From Chloroflexota bacterium (GTDB taxonomy: Bacteria; Chloroflexota; Dehalococcoidia; DSTF01; RBG-16-68-14), in NCBI GenBank assembly GCA_022565155.1, contig JADFKB010000007.1, forward strand, positions 1-61,062: a stretch of DNA of 61,062 nucleotides. The letters are read 5' to 3'. A model generated the notes under the pieces. The model had not been told where the DNA came from, searched no databases, and saw nothing but the letters and a program-made list of their open reading frames with translations. The stretch's first letter is position 1. Each line of letters opens with the position of its first letter. Shown piece by piece: positions 31,452 through 40,946 of this stretch. The translations under genes were made by a program, and so were the position numbers.

Positions 31452-32165
31452 GTGTCGTTACTCGAACGCATCGGCAGAGATATCCAGGCCGCCAGGGATC
31501 GAGACCCTGCGGCCACCAACAGCCTAGAGGTGATCCTCTTCTACCCCGGGTTCCAGGCCAGGCAGTTGCACCGCCTCGCCTATACGCTGCATACCCGCCA
31601 CATTCCGATCTTGCCCCGGCTCATCTCGCACCTGAACAGGGCGATCACCGGCATCGAGATCCACCCGGGTGCCAAGATCGGCGAGGGTTTCTTCATCGAC
31701 CACGGCATGGGCGTCGTCATCGGCGAAACGGCAGAAATCGGCGATAACTGCCACCTCTACCAGGGTGTGACGCTGGGCGGCACGAGCACGCGGCGAGAGA
31801 AGCGCCACCCTACCCTGGAGGACAACGTGGTGGTGGGCGCCGGCGCAAAGCTGATCGGCGCGATCACCGTTGGCGAGAACGCATCCGTCGGCGCGGGTTC
31901 CGTCGTCGTCACCAACGTGCCGGCGAACGCGACGATCGTCGGCGTACCGGGCCATATCGTTGCCTATCGCGACCCCGGCTCGGACACGGTGCAACACCTG
32001 CCGGACCCGGAGTGGGATCGCATCACGGAGCTGGAGCAGCGCATCGATCAGCTAGCAGAGCAGATCCAACAGCTAGAGAAGCGAAAGACGAACCGGAAGC
32101 GCCCAAAACGACGGAGCGCGCCAGCCGCGCAGCCAACGAACGATGACCAAGGAGAAGGCCCGTGA
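31452..32165 (+). CDS. cysE: serine O-acetyltransferase
   Basis: Start at GTG 31452, 7 bases after GGAG; a GTG at 31446 is too close to that site. The 237-residue protein has an N-terminal helical part and a left-handed beta-helix made of hexapeptide repeats (GIEIHPGAKIGEGFFIDHGMGVVIGETAEIGD, cited in part; GDNCHLYQGVTLGG with the catalytic His; VVVGAGAKLIGAITVGENASVGAGSVV). It acetylates serine for cysteine synthesis. The C-terminal 45 residues are a Gln/Arg/Lys-rich coiled coil longer than usual. It overlaps cysS by 4 bases, coupling cysteine supply to its aminoacylation. Confidence 0.95.
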   Translation: MSLLERIGRDIQAARDRDPAATNSLEVILFYPGFQARQLHRLAYTLHTRHIPILPRLISHLNRAITGIEIHPGAKIGEGFFIDHGMGVVIGETAEIGDNCHLYQGVTLGGTSTRREKRHPTLEDNVVVGAGAKLIGAITVGENASVGAGSVVVTNVPANATIVGVPGHIVAYRDPGSDTVQHLPDPEWDRITELEQRIDQLAEQIQQLEKRKTNRKRPKRRSAPAAQPTNDDQGEGP

Positions 32166-33529
32166 CCCTAAAGCTCCGTAACACCGCCTCCGGCGAGCTG
32201 GAGGCGTTCAAGCCCATCGCCGACGTGGTCAAGCTCTACGTCTGCGGCGTCACGCCCTACGACGTTAGCCACGTGGGCCACGCGATGAGCTACGTCGTCT
32301 TCGACGTGCTGCGGCGTTATCTGGAGTTTCGGGGCTATCAGGTACGCCACGTCCAGAACTTCACCGATATTGACGACCGGATCATCACCCGCGCTGAGCG
32401 GCTGGGCATCGAGATCGGCGAGCTGACGAGCGATATGATCGAGCGCTACATGGAGGAGATGCGCTCGCTGAACGTCCTGCCTGCCCACGAGTACCCCTGC
32501 GCCACGAAAGAGATCCCGCAGATGATCGAGATGATCGAGGCGCTGGTCGAGAAGGGCTACGCCTACGAGGCCGGCGGCGATGTCTACTATCGCGTCAGGA
32601 GCAAAGAAGACTACGGCCGCTTCTCGCACCGTGACCTGGAATCGATGATGGCGGGCGCGCGCGTGGAGCCGAACGAACAGAAGGAGCATCCGGCCGACTT
32701 CGCGCTTTGGAAGGGGGCGAAGCCAGGCGAGCCGTCCTGGGAGAGTCCCTGGGGGCCGGGCCGGCCCGGCTGGCACATCGAATGCTCCGCAATGGCGCTG
32801 CGCTATCTGGGCGAGCAGATCGACATCCACGGCGGCGGCCAAGACCTGATCTTCCCTCACCACGAGAACGAGATCGCTCAGACGGAGGCGTACACAGGCA
32901 AGGCACCCTTCGTTCGCTACTGGCTGCACAACGCCTGGGTGAAGTCGGGTGAGGAGAAGATGAGCAAGTCGCTCGGGAACTTCATCCCGATCAGTGAAGC
33001 GCTGGAGCAGTACTCCGCGGACGCGATCCGGATGTGGGTGCTGTTCTCGCACTACCGAACGCCGCTCACCTTCACCAGCGAAGCGCTAAGCGCCGCCAAG
33101 CGCGGGGCGGAGCGGCTGCGCATCGCCGTTCGCACTCCATCAAACGGCGCGGACGGCGATGCGGTTGACGCCGCCCCCTGCCGTGAGCAATTCATCGCGG
33201 CGATGGACGACGACCTCAACACGTCGAAAGCCCTTGCCGCCCTCTTCGACCTGGCGCACGAGATCAACCGCCGCCGCGACGAGGGCCGCAAGGTAGCGGA
33301 CGCGCAAGCTGCGCTGCTGGAGTTAGCGGACGTCCTGGGCCTCACGCTGACCGAGCCGGAGGCCGACATCAGCGCCGCGCCCTTCATCGAGCTGTTGATC
33401 ACGATCCGCGAGGAGCTGCGCGGCGCGAAGCAGTTTGAGCTGGCCGACCGCGTCCGCGACGGCCTGGACGAGCTGGGCGTCACGCTGGAGGACGGGCCGG
33501 AGGGCACCACCTGGCGCCGCCGGGAGTAG
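32162..33529 (+). CDS. cysS: cysteinyl-tRNA synthetase
   Basis: 455 residues, class I synthetase. Zinc ligand Cys in YVCGVTPYD, the HIGH motif as HVGH (residues about 38-41), WHIECSAMA, HGGGQDLIFPHHENE, and KMSKSLGNF. The C-terminal DALR-like domain is present. Length fits true CysS (about 460 aa), longer than the 410-residue mycothiol ligase MshC, and the anticodon-binding region is retained, so I call CysS. Starts with GTG overlapping the cysE stop. Confidence 0.95.
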   Translation: MTLKLRNTASGELEAFKPIADVVKLYVCGVTPYDVSHVGHAMSYVVFDVLRRYLEFRGYQVRHVQNFTDIDDRIITRAERLGIEIGELTSDMIERYMEEMRSLNVLPAHEYPCATKEIPQMIEMIEALVEKGYAYEAGGDVYYRVRSKEDYGRFSHRDLESMMAGARVEPNEQKEHPADFALWKGAKPGEPSWESPWGPGRPGWHIECSAMALRYLGEQIDIHGGGQDLIFPHHENEIAQTEAYTGKAPFVRYWLHNAWVKSGEEKMSKSLGNFIPISEALEQYSADAIRMWVLFSHYRTPLTFTSEALSAAKRGAERLRIAVRTPSNGADGDAVDAAPCREQFIAAMDDDLNTSKALAALFDLAHEINRRRDEGRKVADAQAALLELADVLGLTLTEPEADISAAPFIELLITIREELRGAKQFELADRVRDGLDELGVTLEDGPEGTTWRRRE

Positions 33530-33544
33530 GCCGCAGGCAGCACC

Positions 33545-34084
33545 ATGGCCCGTCCCCAGATCGACCTGAAGGCGCTGATTAGAGACGTGCCGGACTTCCC
33601 CCAGCCCGGCATCCTCTTCCGCGACATCACACCGCTGCTGCAAGACCCGGCCACCTATCGTTATGTCATCGATGAGCTGACGCGGCGAATCGAAGCGCTG
33701 GCGCCGGACGCCATCGTCGGCATCGAATCGCGCGGGTTCCTCTTCGGCGCGCCGGTGGCGTATCGGCTAGGCCTGCCGTTCGTGCCGGTGCGCAAGGCCG
33801 GCAAGCTGCCTTCGGAGCGGATGAGCGTAGAGTTCGCGCTGGAATACGGCGAAGGCCAGCTCGATATCCACACAGATGCTCTGGAGCGCGGCCAATCGGT
33901 TGTGATCATCGACGATCTGCTGGCGACGGGAGGCACCGCAGCCGCAGCCGCCGATCTGGTGGCGATGCTGGGCGCCTCCGTCGTCGCCGTCGCAGTCGTG
34001 GTGGAGCTCGCCGCGCTGGGCGGACGGGAGCGGCTGCATGGCATCCAGACCTCTTCGCTCGTCCGTTATGACAACGATTCGTAG
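33545..34084 (+). CDS. apt: adenine phosphoribosyltransferase
   Basis: 179 residues. Opens with LKALIRDVPDFPQPGILFRDITPLL, the Apt hallmark, then IVGIESRGFLFGAPVAYRLGLPFVPVRKAGKLP and the PRPP-binding loop VVIIDDLLATGGTAAAA (residues about 119-135). Salvages adenine to AMP in the cytoplasm. It follows cysS by 15 bases and is probably the last gene of this run. Confidence 0.95.
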   Translation: MARPQIDLKALIRDVPDFPQPGILFRDITPLLQDPATYRYVIDELTRRIEALAPDAIVGIESRGFLFGAPVAYRLGLPFVPVRKAGKLPSERMSVEFALEYGEGQLDIHTDALERGQSVVIIDDLLATGGTAAAAADLVAMLGASVVAVAVVVELAALGGRERLHGIQTSSLVRYDNDS

Positions 34085-34229
34085 CGCGCTATGGACTTGA
34101 CACTACCATCAGCAAGGGCCAGACTTTAGCCGCAGGTACGGTGGTATTCCCTTTGGGAGTGCGCCCAGCGTGGTCGCACGGCTGCGGAACCTGCCGAAGT
34201 AAGGAAATGAGCGAAAGGGAGGGACACCC

Positions 34230-35351
34230 ATGCGCACACGATGGCTACTGATTGGGATCGGTCTGCTGGCGGCGATACTTGCCATTGCCGCCGTCGCCTG
34301 CGGCGACGACGACGATGATGACGACAACGGCGACACCCCCGCCAACGGAGAAGAACCGGCCAACGGGGCACAGGTTGGCGATACGTTGGGCGATGTCGTC
34401 GCTCGCGGCGAGCTCGTCTGCGGCGTGAACGACGCCGTGCCAGGCTTCGGATTCCTAGAAGCCGACGGTACGAGCTCCGGGTTTGACGTGGACTTCTGCC
34501 GGGCGCTAGCAGCGGCGGTGCTCGGCGATGCCGATGCTGTTGAGTATGTCATTCTGACGGCAGCCGCGAGATTCGAGGCCTTATCGTCCGGCCAGATCGA
34601 TGTGCTGATCCGCAACACCACATGGACGCTGAGCCGTGACGCAGACCTGAAGGCCACGTTCGCGACGACAACGTTCTACGACGGCCAGGGGATGATGGTA
34701 CGGGTAGCGGATGGCATCAGCTCCATCGACGATATGGCCGGCACCACGGTCTGTGTGCTCCAGGGCACCACGACAGAGTTGAACCTTGCAGACCGCTTCG
34801 CATCTGGAGGTCTGGACTACACGCCCCTGACCTTCGAGGAGAACGGGCCTCTGGAAGCAGCGTTTACCGCCGAGGCGTGCGACGGTTGGACTTCCGACAA
34901 GTCGCAACTAGCCGCCAGGCGTTTCGCCTATGCAGAGGCTGACGGCGGCCCCGAATCGTTGGTCATCCTCGATGAGACGTTCTCCAAGGAGCCGTTGGGT
35001 CCGGTGACCCGCGATGGCGACACTCAGTGGTCTGATATTGTCAACTGGGTGGTCATTGGCATGATCACAGCCGACGAGAAGGGCATCACGAGCCAGAACC
35101 TCGCTGACTTCGTCGCGGATCCTGGCAACGCCGAAACGGCCCGTCTGTTAGGGGTCAGCTTCGAGGGCGGGGAGATCTTCGACTCAAACCTGGGGATCGA
35201 CGCCGACTTCATGCAGGACGTGATCGGCCAGGTTGGCAACTACGATGAGGTCTATACGAAGAACATCGAGCCGCTGGGCATCCCGCGTGCAGGGACGCTG
35301 AACGCCTCGTGGCTCAATGGTGGATTGATCTACGCGCCGCCAACGCGTTAG
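34230..35351 (+). CDS. general amino-acid ABC transporter, substrate-binding lipoprotein
   Basis: 373 residues. Leader MRTRWLLIGIGLLAAILA...AVACG with a lipobox and a run of seven aspartates after the cysteine, then a Pro/Asn/Gly linker. The body is an AapJ/BztA-type periplasmic-binding fold: LVCGVNDAVPGFGF, GFDVDFCRALAAAVLGD, VLIRNTTWTLSRDA, GTTVCVLQGTTTELNLADRF and the long C-terminal lobe typical of the family (about 340 aa). Binds broad-range L-amino acids outside the membrane and hands them to the permeases encoded next. GGGAGGG precedes the ATG. A terminator-like hairpin follows, so the binding protein is probably made in excess. Confidence 0.9.
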   Translation: MRTRWLLIGIGLLAAILAIAAVACGDDDDDDDNGDTPANGEEPANGAQVGDTLGDVVARGELVCGVNDAVPGFGFLEADGTSSGFDVDFCRALAAAVLGDADAVEYVILTAAARFEALSSGQIDVLIRNTTWTLSRDADLKATFATTTFYDGQGMMVRVADGISSIDDMAGTTVCVLQGTTTELNLADRFASGGLDYTPLTFEENGPLEAAFTAEACDGWTSDKSQLAARRFAYAEADGGPESLVILDETFSKEPLGPVTRDGDTQWSDIVNWVVIGMITADEKGITSQNLADFVADPGNAETARLLGVSFEGGEIFDSNLGIDADFMQDVIGQVGNYDEVYTKNIEPLGIPRAGTLNASWLNGGLIYAPPTR

Positions 35352-35363
35352 CATGCGGCGCTT

Positions 35364-35398
35364 GAAACGGCCCAGCCCGGCACCGGCTGGGCCGTTTC
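35364..35398 (+). terminator. hairpin after the binding-protein gene
   Basis: 14-bp perfect stem GAAACGGCCCAGCC/GGCTGGGCCGTTTC with a 7-base loop. It sits between binding protein and permease genes, the usual place for partial termination or mRNA stabilisation. No long T-run. Confidence 0.7.
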
Positions 35399-35416
35399 CA
35401 TGCCGGAGGTAGTGAG

Positions 35417-36625
35417 GTGGCCGGTACAACCATCGGCCGCCTCAGCCTCTGGCGTAACGTTCGCGTCCAGCGCTTCGTCATTCAGGCCGCCTTCGCCGGG
35501 GCGTTGGCGGCCTTCGGCTACTACCTCATCGACCAGGCGCGAGACTTGGAACTGGGCTTTGACTTCCTAGAAGGCCGCGCCGGCTTCGACATCAGCCACC
35601 AGTTCGGCACAAGCTACAACCGCAACGACAGCCGCCTCGACCTCTATATTGCCGGCATCGTTAACACGATCCGGCTCGCCGGGGTAGGGATCGTCCTGGC
35701 TACCCTGTTGGGGCTCGCGGCCGGCGTCGCCCGCCTTTCGGGAAACTGGCTGGTGTCGAGAGTGGCGACAGTATACGTAGAGACAGTCCGTAATACACCA
35801 CTGCTGGTCCAAATCCTTTTCTGGTATATTGCCGTCTTTCTTCAGCTACCCCGGATCAGCGAAAGCATCAATTTTCCCCCGGACAGGATCAGCTTTCTCC
35901 CATTCTTCGACGTTCCGTTCATCTCCTTCGATCTAGCCTTCCTCTCTGTCCGTGGGCTGGCCTTACCCTGGGCGACGACGAACGATGGATTTAGCCTCTG
36001 GTTGATCTTCCTGGCCGTAGCCGCCGCGGCATCAATCGCGGTACGATTCTGGCGCGGGCGACGGCAGGAACGTACCGGGCAGCCATCGTACCCCAACTGG
36101 TGGCTGCTGGGAACGTTCGCGGCCATCGCGCTGGTAGGGTTCGCCATCGCAGGAGGCCCTCTCGACCCGGAGCGGCCCGTAGTTGGGGAGCGGAGCTATG
36201 ACGGTGGGATTCGGCTAACGGCTGAGTTCACGGCGCTCCTGGTGGCGCTGGTCACCTACACGGGAGCGTTCATCGCTGAGATTGTGCGGGGCAGCCTCCA
36301 GGCCGTGCCTAAAGGCCAAACGGAAGCTTCGGCGGCCCTCGGCCTTAGCCCCTTCCAGCGGCTCGGTCTGGTGATTCTGCCGCAGGCGCTCCGGATCATG
36401 ATTCCGCCCCTCACCAGTCAGTACCTGAACCTGACGAAGAACTCCAGTCTTGCGGTCGCCATCGCGTTCCCTGAGCTCGTGGGCGTGAGCCGGACGATTA
36501 TCAACAACACCGGCCAGGCGATCCCGATGTTCGCCATCGTCATGGCCACCTACCTGCTGATGAGCCTCGCCATCTCCCTCGTGATGAACACGTTCCACTG
36601 GCGGCTGACGCGGGAGGGAGGCTGA
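35417..36625 (+). CDS. general amino-acid ABC transporter permease (AapQ-like)
   Basis: 402 residues, GTG start with CCGGAGGT 6 bases ahead. The N-terminal helix and long periplasmic stretch (GFDISHQFGTSYNRNDSRLDLY) are those of AapQ/BztB, and the HisM-type core follows: GIVNTIRLAGVGIVLATLLGL, TVYVETVRNTPLLVQILFWY, and the EAA loop GQTEASAALGLSPFQRLGLVILPQALRIMIPPL. About eight membrane helices. Forms the translocation pore with the next gene product. Confidence 0.93.
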   Translation: MAGTTIGRLSLWRNVRVQRFVIQAAFAGALAAFGYYLIDQARDLELGFDFLEGRAGFDISHQFGTSYNRNDSRLDLYIAGIVNTIRLAGVGIVLATLLGLAAGVARLSGNWLVSRVATVYVETVRNTPLLVQILFWYIAVFLQLPRISESINFPPDRISFLPFFDVPFISFDLAFLSVRGLALPWATTNDGFSLWLIFLAVAAAASIAVRFWRGRRQERTGQPSYPNWWLLGTFAAIALVGFAIAGGPLDPERPVVGERSYDGGIRLTAEFTALLVALVTYTGAFIAEIVRGSLQAVPKGQTEASAALGLSPFQRLGLVILPQALRIMIPPLTSQYLNLTKNSSLAVAIAFPELVGVSRTIINNTGQAIPMFAIVMATYLLMSLAISLVMNTFHWRLTREGG

Positions 36626-36626
36626 C

Positions 36627-37892
36627 ATGAGAGGCACTACTCAGATCAAAGCGCCAGCGCCGTTCCCCCGTCAGGCCCGGCGCTGGGCCCACGACAACTT
36701 GTTCGGGGGCGTTGCGAACACACTGCTCACGGTGGTCACATCGCTGTTCCTGGTGTTCGCCCTGTATCAGATACTGCGATTCGTCTTCGTCACTGCCGAA
36801 TGGGAAGTAATCGAGGCCAACCGCCGGCTGTTCTTCCTAGGCCGCTTTCCGGTGGGAGAGGAGTGGAGGATCTGGCCGCCGATCCTGCTGGTCAGCGCGC
36901 TGGCCGGGCTCACCGTGGGGCTACGGACGAGGCTCGACCTACGGAGCACAATAATGATGGTGCTCTGGCTGGCCGTTGGACTAACTCCAGTGTTCCTCTT
37001 CTTCGCCCATGGCACGGTCGGGATTCTTACAGCCGCGGCGGTAGGCCTGGCCGCTCTCGGCTACATAGGCGCGCGCATCTGGCTACAGGACAGTCGCTAC
37101 GTGGCGCTCATTGGGCAACTCGTCTTGGCCAGCTGGCTGCTCACGTTCCCACTCGCTCTCGTGCTGCTGGTCGGCTTCGGTGGCGCGGATACTTCTCTAG
37201 GCATCGATGGCGTCGATCCTTCACGGTGGGGTGGCTTCCATCTGAACATCCTGCTGGCCGTTGTGGCAATCGTCGCCTCGTTCCCGCTGGGCGTGCTGCT
37301 CGCTCTGGGGCGCACCAGCTCCTTCCCCGTCTTCCGTGTCGCCAGCACTATCTACATCGAGCTGATCCGCGGCGTTCCCCTGATCACGATCCTGTTAATG
37401 GCCTGGCTAGTGCTGCCGGACTTTCTCCCCTCGTTTTCTGTACCGGTGTTGGCTCCCTCCGGCCTGGATGACATAGAGCTGGTATACCGGGTGATGGTGG
37501 CCCTGACGTTGTTCTCCGCCGCCTACGTTGCGGAGATAGTACGAGGCGGCCTCCAGGCGGTTCCCCGCGGCCAGATCGAAGCGGCGCAAGCACTGGGCAT
37601 GAGCACCGCTCGCATTCTGGCCCTGATCGTCCTGCCGCAAGCGCTGCGGGCGGTGATCCCAGCGTTGGTAGGACAGTTCATCAGTCTATTCAAGGACACT
37701 TCCCTCGTCTTCATCGTCGGGCTGACGGAGATGTTGAGGGCGGGCCGGGCCGTGGCGCAGGGCCAGATCGAGTTCTCTGGCCGGGAGATGGAGGTGTTGC
37801 TCTTCGTCGGTCTGGTATTCTGGATCGTGGCCTTCTCCATGTCACGGCTGAGCCAGCAGCTTGAGCGCAACCTGGGCGTCGGCGAGCGGTAG
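36627..37892 (+). CDS. general amino-acid ABC transporter permease (AapM-like)
   Basis: 421 residues, 1 base behind the first permease with GGGAGGGAGG as ribosome site. Extra N-terminal helices (residues about 30-170) precede the HisM core: [46 protein letters not shown] and EAA loop [33 protein letters not shown]. Partner of the 35417 permease in a heterodimeric channel. Confidence 0.93.
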   Translation: MRGTTQIKAPAPFPRQARRWAHDNLFGGVANTLLTVVTSLFLVFALYQILRFVFVTAEWEVIEANRRLFFLGRFPVGEEWRIWPPILLVSALAGLTVGLRTRLDLRSTIMMVLWLAVGLTPVFLFFAHGTVGILTAAAVGLAALGYIGARIWLQDSRYVALIGQLVLASWLLTFPLALVLLVGFGGADTSLGIDGVDPSRWGGFHLNILLAVVAIVASFPLGVLLALGRTSSFPVFRVASTIYIELIRGVPLITILLMAWLVLPDFLPSFSVPVLAPSGLDDIELVYRVMVALTLFSAAYVAEIVRGGLQAVPRGQIEAAQALGMSTARILALIVLPQALRAVIPALVGQFISLFKDTSLVFIVGLTEMLRAGRAVAQGQIEFSGREMEVLLFVGLVFWIVAFSMSRLSQQLERNLGVGER

Positions 37893-37902
37893 GAGGAGAC
37901 GA

Positions 37903-38691
37903 ATGGCGAACACCAGCCAGACCCCCGCGAGCCAAGCAGACGCGACGCGCGTGGCGCGCTCGAACGACATCATCATCTGCGAAGGAGTGAAGAAGTGGTT
38001 CGGCGACTTCCAAGCGCTGCACGGCATTACCACCTCGGTACGTGAGGGCGAAGTCGTCGTCGTCTTCGGGCCGTCCGGCTCCGGCAAGTCGACGTTCATC
38101 CGCACGTTGAACCGGCTGGAGGAGCACGACGAGGGCACGATCATCATCGACGGCGTGGAGCTGAACAACGACCTGCGCAACCTGGAGAAGGTGCGCTCCG
38201 AGGTGGGCATGGTCTTCCAGCAGTTCAACCTCTTCCCCCACCTGACCGTCCGGCGCAACATCACGCTGGCGCTCAGCCACGTTCGCCACTTCCGCAAGGC
38301 GGAAGCGAACGAAACAGCCGAGCGGCTACTGGAGCGGGTAGGCATTCCGGAACAGATAGATAAGTATCCGGCGCAGCTCTCCGGCGGCCAGCAACAGCGC
38401 GTCGCCATCGCGCGGGCGCTGGCGATGCAGCCGAAGATCATGCTCTTCGACGAGCCAACCTCGGCGCTCGATCCGGAGATGATCAAGGAGGTGCTGGACG
38501 TGATCACGCAACTCGCCCAGTCCGGCATGACGATGATCGTCATCACGCACGAGATGGGCTTCGCGCGGGAGGTGGCGGACCGCTTCCTCTTCTTCGATGA
38601 GGGTCTCATTGTCGAAGAGGGCACGCCGCAGCACTTCTTCGAGAACCCGCAGGAGGAGCGCACCAAGCTCTTCCTCTCCCAGATCCTCTAG
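37903..38691 (+). CDS. general amino-acid ABC transporter ATPase (AapP/GlnQ-like)
   Basis: Start at ATG 37903 with AGGAGGAG ahead; the frame is open 42 bases further but inside the permease gene. 262 residues. Walker [10 protein letters not shown], signature [17 protein letters not shown], Walker [16 protein letters not shown] and His-loop [15 protein letters not shown] mark the polar amino-acid family. Couples ATP hydrolysis to uptake by the two upstream permeases. Confidence 0.95.
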   Translation: MANTSQTPASQADATRVARSNDIIICEGVKKWFGDFQALHGITTSVREGEVVVVFGPSGSGKSTFIRTLNRLEEHDEGTIIIDGVELNNDLRNLEKVRSEVGMVFQQFNLFPHLTVRRNITLALSHVRHFRKAEANETAERLLERVGIPEQIDKYPAQLSGGQQQRVAIARALAMQPKIMLFDEPTSALDPEMIKEVLDVITQLAQSGMTMIVITHEMGFAREVADRFLFFDEGLIVEEGTPQHFFENPQEERTKLFLSQIL

Positions 38692-38773
38692 CAACCTCTA
38701 TACTGAGCCTGCCGCGCCCCCTCGAACGAACGGGCTCCATCATGTACCCTCTCAGAAGGAAGGAGGGACTGTG

Positions 38774-39262
38774 ATGCGAAGGAAGTGGCTACTACTGGGC
38801 ATTGGAGCGCTGATGGCGGTACTCGCGATCGCCGCGGTCGCCTGCGGCGGCGACGACGACGACGACGACGATTCGGACGGTGGCAACGGCGACGCCGTTG
38901 GCTCCTCGGTCGTCAACGTCGACCTGTTCGAGTACCAGATCGTGCCGGATCTAGACGCGGTGGCGGCTGGCTCCGTAACGTTCAACGCCAGCAACGTCGG
39001 CGGCGCAACGCACGAACTGGTGATCATCCGGACTGACGTGGCTCCGGACGCCCTGCCAGTGATCGAGAACCACGTGGCCGACGAGAGCGCCGAGGAGATC
39101 GCTGTTATCGGCAGGATTGAAGAGTTCGCGGCACAAAGCGACGCATCGATCACCATCGATTTGGAGGCCGGATCGTACGTCCTGATCTGCAACATTGTGG
39201 AAGACACCGGCACCAGCCACTACGAAGAGGGTATGCATAGAGCGTTTACGATTAGCGAATAA
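38774..39262 (+). CDS. cupredoxin-like lipoprotein
   Basis: Start at ATG 38774 after AAGGAGG; GTG 38771 is in frame. 162 residues. Leader MRRKWLLLGIGALMAVLA ending AVACGG and seven aspartates, then a cupredoxin-like domain: SSVVNVDLFEYQIVPDLDAV, VTFNASNVGGATHELVIIRTD (candidate His ligand) and GSYVLICNIVEDTGTSHYEEGM (candidate Cys, His, Met). The domain resembles that of the frameshifted gene at 6336. Probably a small blue-copper or plastocyanin-like protein on the membrane exterior. The extra residues VEDTGTS between Cys and His are unusual for an electron-transfer site. Confidence 0.75.
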   Translation: MRRKWLLLGIGALMAVLAIAAVACGGDDDDDDDSDGGNGDAVGSSVVNVDLFEYQIVPDLDAVAAGSVTFNASNVGGATHELVIIRTDVAPDALPVIENHVADESAEEIAVIGRIEEFAAQSDASITIDLEAGSYVLICNIVEDTGTSHYEEGMHRAFTISE

Positions 39263-39319
39263 CCAGCCGGATGGGGCTGCTCGAAGGAGAGCAGCGCCGC
39301 TAGTAAGATGGAGGGAACC

Positions 39320-39796
39320 ATGCGAAGCAAGTGGCTACTAGCCGGATTAGGGCTGCTGATTGCGGTACTCGCAATCGGCGCGATCGCCTGCGACGACGAT
39401 GACGACATTTCGCAAGACGATATCGATGACCTGATCGATGACATAATCGATGACGACGGCGTGCTGCTGCTCACCGCGAGCCTGACGGAGGAGGACGGCT
39501 CCGGCGCGTCCGGAGAGGCCGACCTCTCTGTCGACGGCGAGGGGATCCTCGTCTCGCTCGTGATGCAGGGGCTGACCGAAGGGGCGCACGCCAACCACCT
39601 GCACCACGGAAGCTGCGCTGCGCAGGGAGAGATCCACATCACGCTGGACGACATCGTCGCCGACGACGCTGGCGACGGCATCCGGACCACCGCCAACGAC
39701 GAACAGCCGCTGAGCCACTTTGAGACCGGCCACTACCTGGCTGTCCACGCGGAAGACGGCACCGTCGTCGCTTGTGGAGACGTTGTCAGCGGGTAG
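39320..39796 (+). CDS. lipoprotein with SOD/CHRD-like beta domain
   Basis: 158 residues from ATG 39320 (GGAGGGA just ahead). Leader MRSKWLLAGLGLLIAVLAIG ending AIACD and an Asp-rich stretch of about 20 residues precede a beta domain: LTASLTEEDGSGASGEADLSV, LVMQGLTEGAHANHLHHGSCAAQG and HYLAVHAEDGTVVACGDV. The HANHLHHGSC phrase and the terminal HYLAVHAED resemble Cu/Zn-superoxide-dismutase-like or CHRD domains. Two cysteines could form a disulfide as in SodC. Metal binding is possible but catalytic residues cannot be confirmed. Shares its leader with the lipoproteins at 34230 and 38774. Confidence 0.65.
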   Translation: MRSKWLLAGLGLLIAVLAIGAIACDDDDDISQDDIDDLIDDIIDDDGVLLLTASLTEEDGSGASGEADLSVDGEGILVSLVMQGLTEGAHANHLHHGSCAAQGEIHITLDDIVADDAGDGIRTTANDEQPLSHFETGHYLAVHAEDGTVVACGDVVSG

Positions 39797-39829
39797 CGAA
39801 CTCTACACAATCTAGTATTGAGACAACAG

Positions 39830-39860
39830 CAGCACGCCTCGAGAGTTTCGAGGCGTGCTG
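39830..39860 (+). terminator. terminator behind the lipoprotein genes
   Basis: 13-bp perfect stem CAGCACGCCTCGA/TCGAGGCGTGCTG with a 5-base loop, followed by TTACT. Confidence 0.75.
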
Positions 39861-39946
39861 TTACTCACCCGAGTCTAATTGCCGGATAGGTGACGTTCAG
39901 TAGTACGCGAATGGACGCTCGTTAGCCGCGCTGGGCGTCCTGCCGT

Positions 39947-40201
39947 TTAGGCGGGCTGGGCAAACAACGCGTTTCGTGGCAACATCCCCTCTAGGATGTG
40001 CTCCAGCGCCATGGTATGGGCGCAGGCTCCCCAGCCTGCAAAGAACTCACAGTTGCAACGCCACGTTTCGTCATCGAGCGAGACCGCGTGGCGGTCGTTC
40101 TCTCCGTCAAAATCGACTTTCAGGCCTGAGACGTGAATCCTGCCTCGCTCCTCAGCGTAGCGCTTCGCCTTTTCGATCTTGCCGATGAGACCAGAGTTCA
40201 T
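39947..40201 (-). CDS. SWIM zinc-finger protein
   Basis: 84 residues. The SWIM pattern C-x-C-x(n)-C-x-H is visible as WRCNCEFFAGWGACAHTMALEHI (about residues 48-70). SWIM fingers bind DNA or proteins and are often found with SNF2 helicases; here the finger stands alone in a small protein. The N-terminus KIEKAKRYAEERGRIHVSGLKVDFDG matches the stand-alone family. Own transcript, 150 bases behind thpR's terminator. Confidence 0.8.
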   Translation of the reverse strand: MNSGLIGKIEKAKRYAEERGRIHVSGLKVDFDGENDRHAVSLDDETWRCNCEFFAGWGACAHTMALEHILEGMLPRNALFAQPA

Positions 40202-40230
40202 CTGCTACCCCTTTCACTTCAGCATGAACA

Positions 40231-40258
40231 CAAAAGGCACCGACAACAGCCGGTGCCT
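40231..40258 (-). terminator. terminator of the amidohydrolase-thpR transcript
   Basis: Read on the minus strand, AGGCACCG/CGGTGCCT forms an 8-bp stem around an 8-base loop and is followed by TTTTGTG. Confidence 0.7.
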
Positions 40259-40352
40259 AGGTTCGGATCACATCCTGAAACTGAGCCATTCATCCAATCC
40301 CTTCTGCCCCGTATTCTACGCCCGCCGACCCCAGGCCGTCAAGAGGTTAGAC

Positions 40353-40946
40353 CTATTTTCCGGGTGGAAACGTCGCTAATTTGTGGTAGACGCTCCCTCC
40401 CGGCCCAAGAACGCTCTGGATCAGGCCAACGTTCGTTACGATCATCGACGGCAGAGGCGCCAATCTGTGATCCCGGACCAGCCCGGCCAGTCTTCCGCGC
40501 TCCGAAGCCGGCATCCTGTCCGGCACTCTCGCCAGCGTTAGGTGCGGGTCGAACGGCCGCCGCTCCGCCGGATAGCCGAGCGGCGTCAACGCCCGCTCGA
40601 CCTGCTGCGCAATCGCGGCGAGGCCGTCCGTATCGCCCTCCACGCCGACCCAAACGACGCGAATCCTCGCGCCACCGAAACCGCCCAGCCGCGCGGGCGC
40701 GAGGCGCAGCCGGAACGGCTCGATCGCCGAGACGAGGGCGGCCGTCATCTCGGGAACGCGCTCGCTCTCAACCTGGCCGAGAAACTTGAACGTGATGTGG
40801 ATGCCCTCCGGACGTACCCAGCGCAGCTTGCCCGCGCCAATCTGACGCAACTCTTCTTGAACGCGGGCAAGCGCGGCTCGAATCTCGTCCGATAGCTCGC
40901 AGGCGACGAAGAGCCGTAAAGATTCTGCCCGACCGGCCGCAGTCAC
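40353..40946 (-). CDS. thpR: RNA 2',3'-cyclic phosphodiesterase (LigT/ThpR family)
   Basis: 197 residues. The two catalytic HxT motifs of the 2H phosphoesterase fold are present: GIHITFKFLG (about residues 45-54) and PHLTLARVP (about residues 127-135). The enzyme opens 2',3'-cyclic phosphates on RNA ends and can ligate tRNA halves in vitro. GTG start overlaps the stop of the amidohydrolase gene by 4 bases (GTGA). Confidence 0.92.
   Translation of the reverse strand: MTAAGRAESLRLFVACELSDEIRAALARVQEELRQIGAGKLRWVRPEGIHITFKFLGQVESERVPEMTAALVSAIEPFRLRLAPARLGGFGGARIRVVWVGVEGDTDGLAAIAQQVERALTPLGYPAERRPFDPHLTLARVPDRMPASERGRLAGLVRDHRLAPLPSMIVTNVGLIQSVLGPGGSVYHKLATFPPGK

Noticed and set aside
32162-33529. 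MshC (mycothiol cysteine ligase) instead of CysS
   Set aside because: Length, the C-terminal domain and coupling to cysE fit true CysS.
38597-38773. N-terminal extension of the cupredoxin-like lipoprotein
   Set aside because: It overlaps the ATPase gene, is Ser/Arg-rich, and would bury the signal peptide; AAGGAGG before 38774 marks the start.
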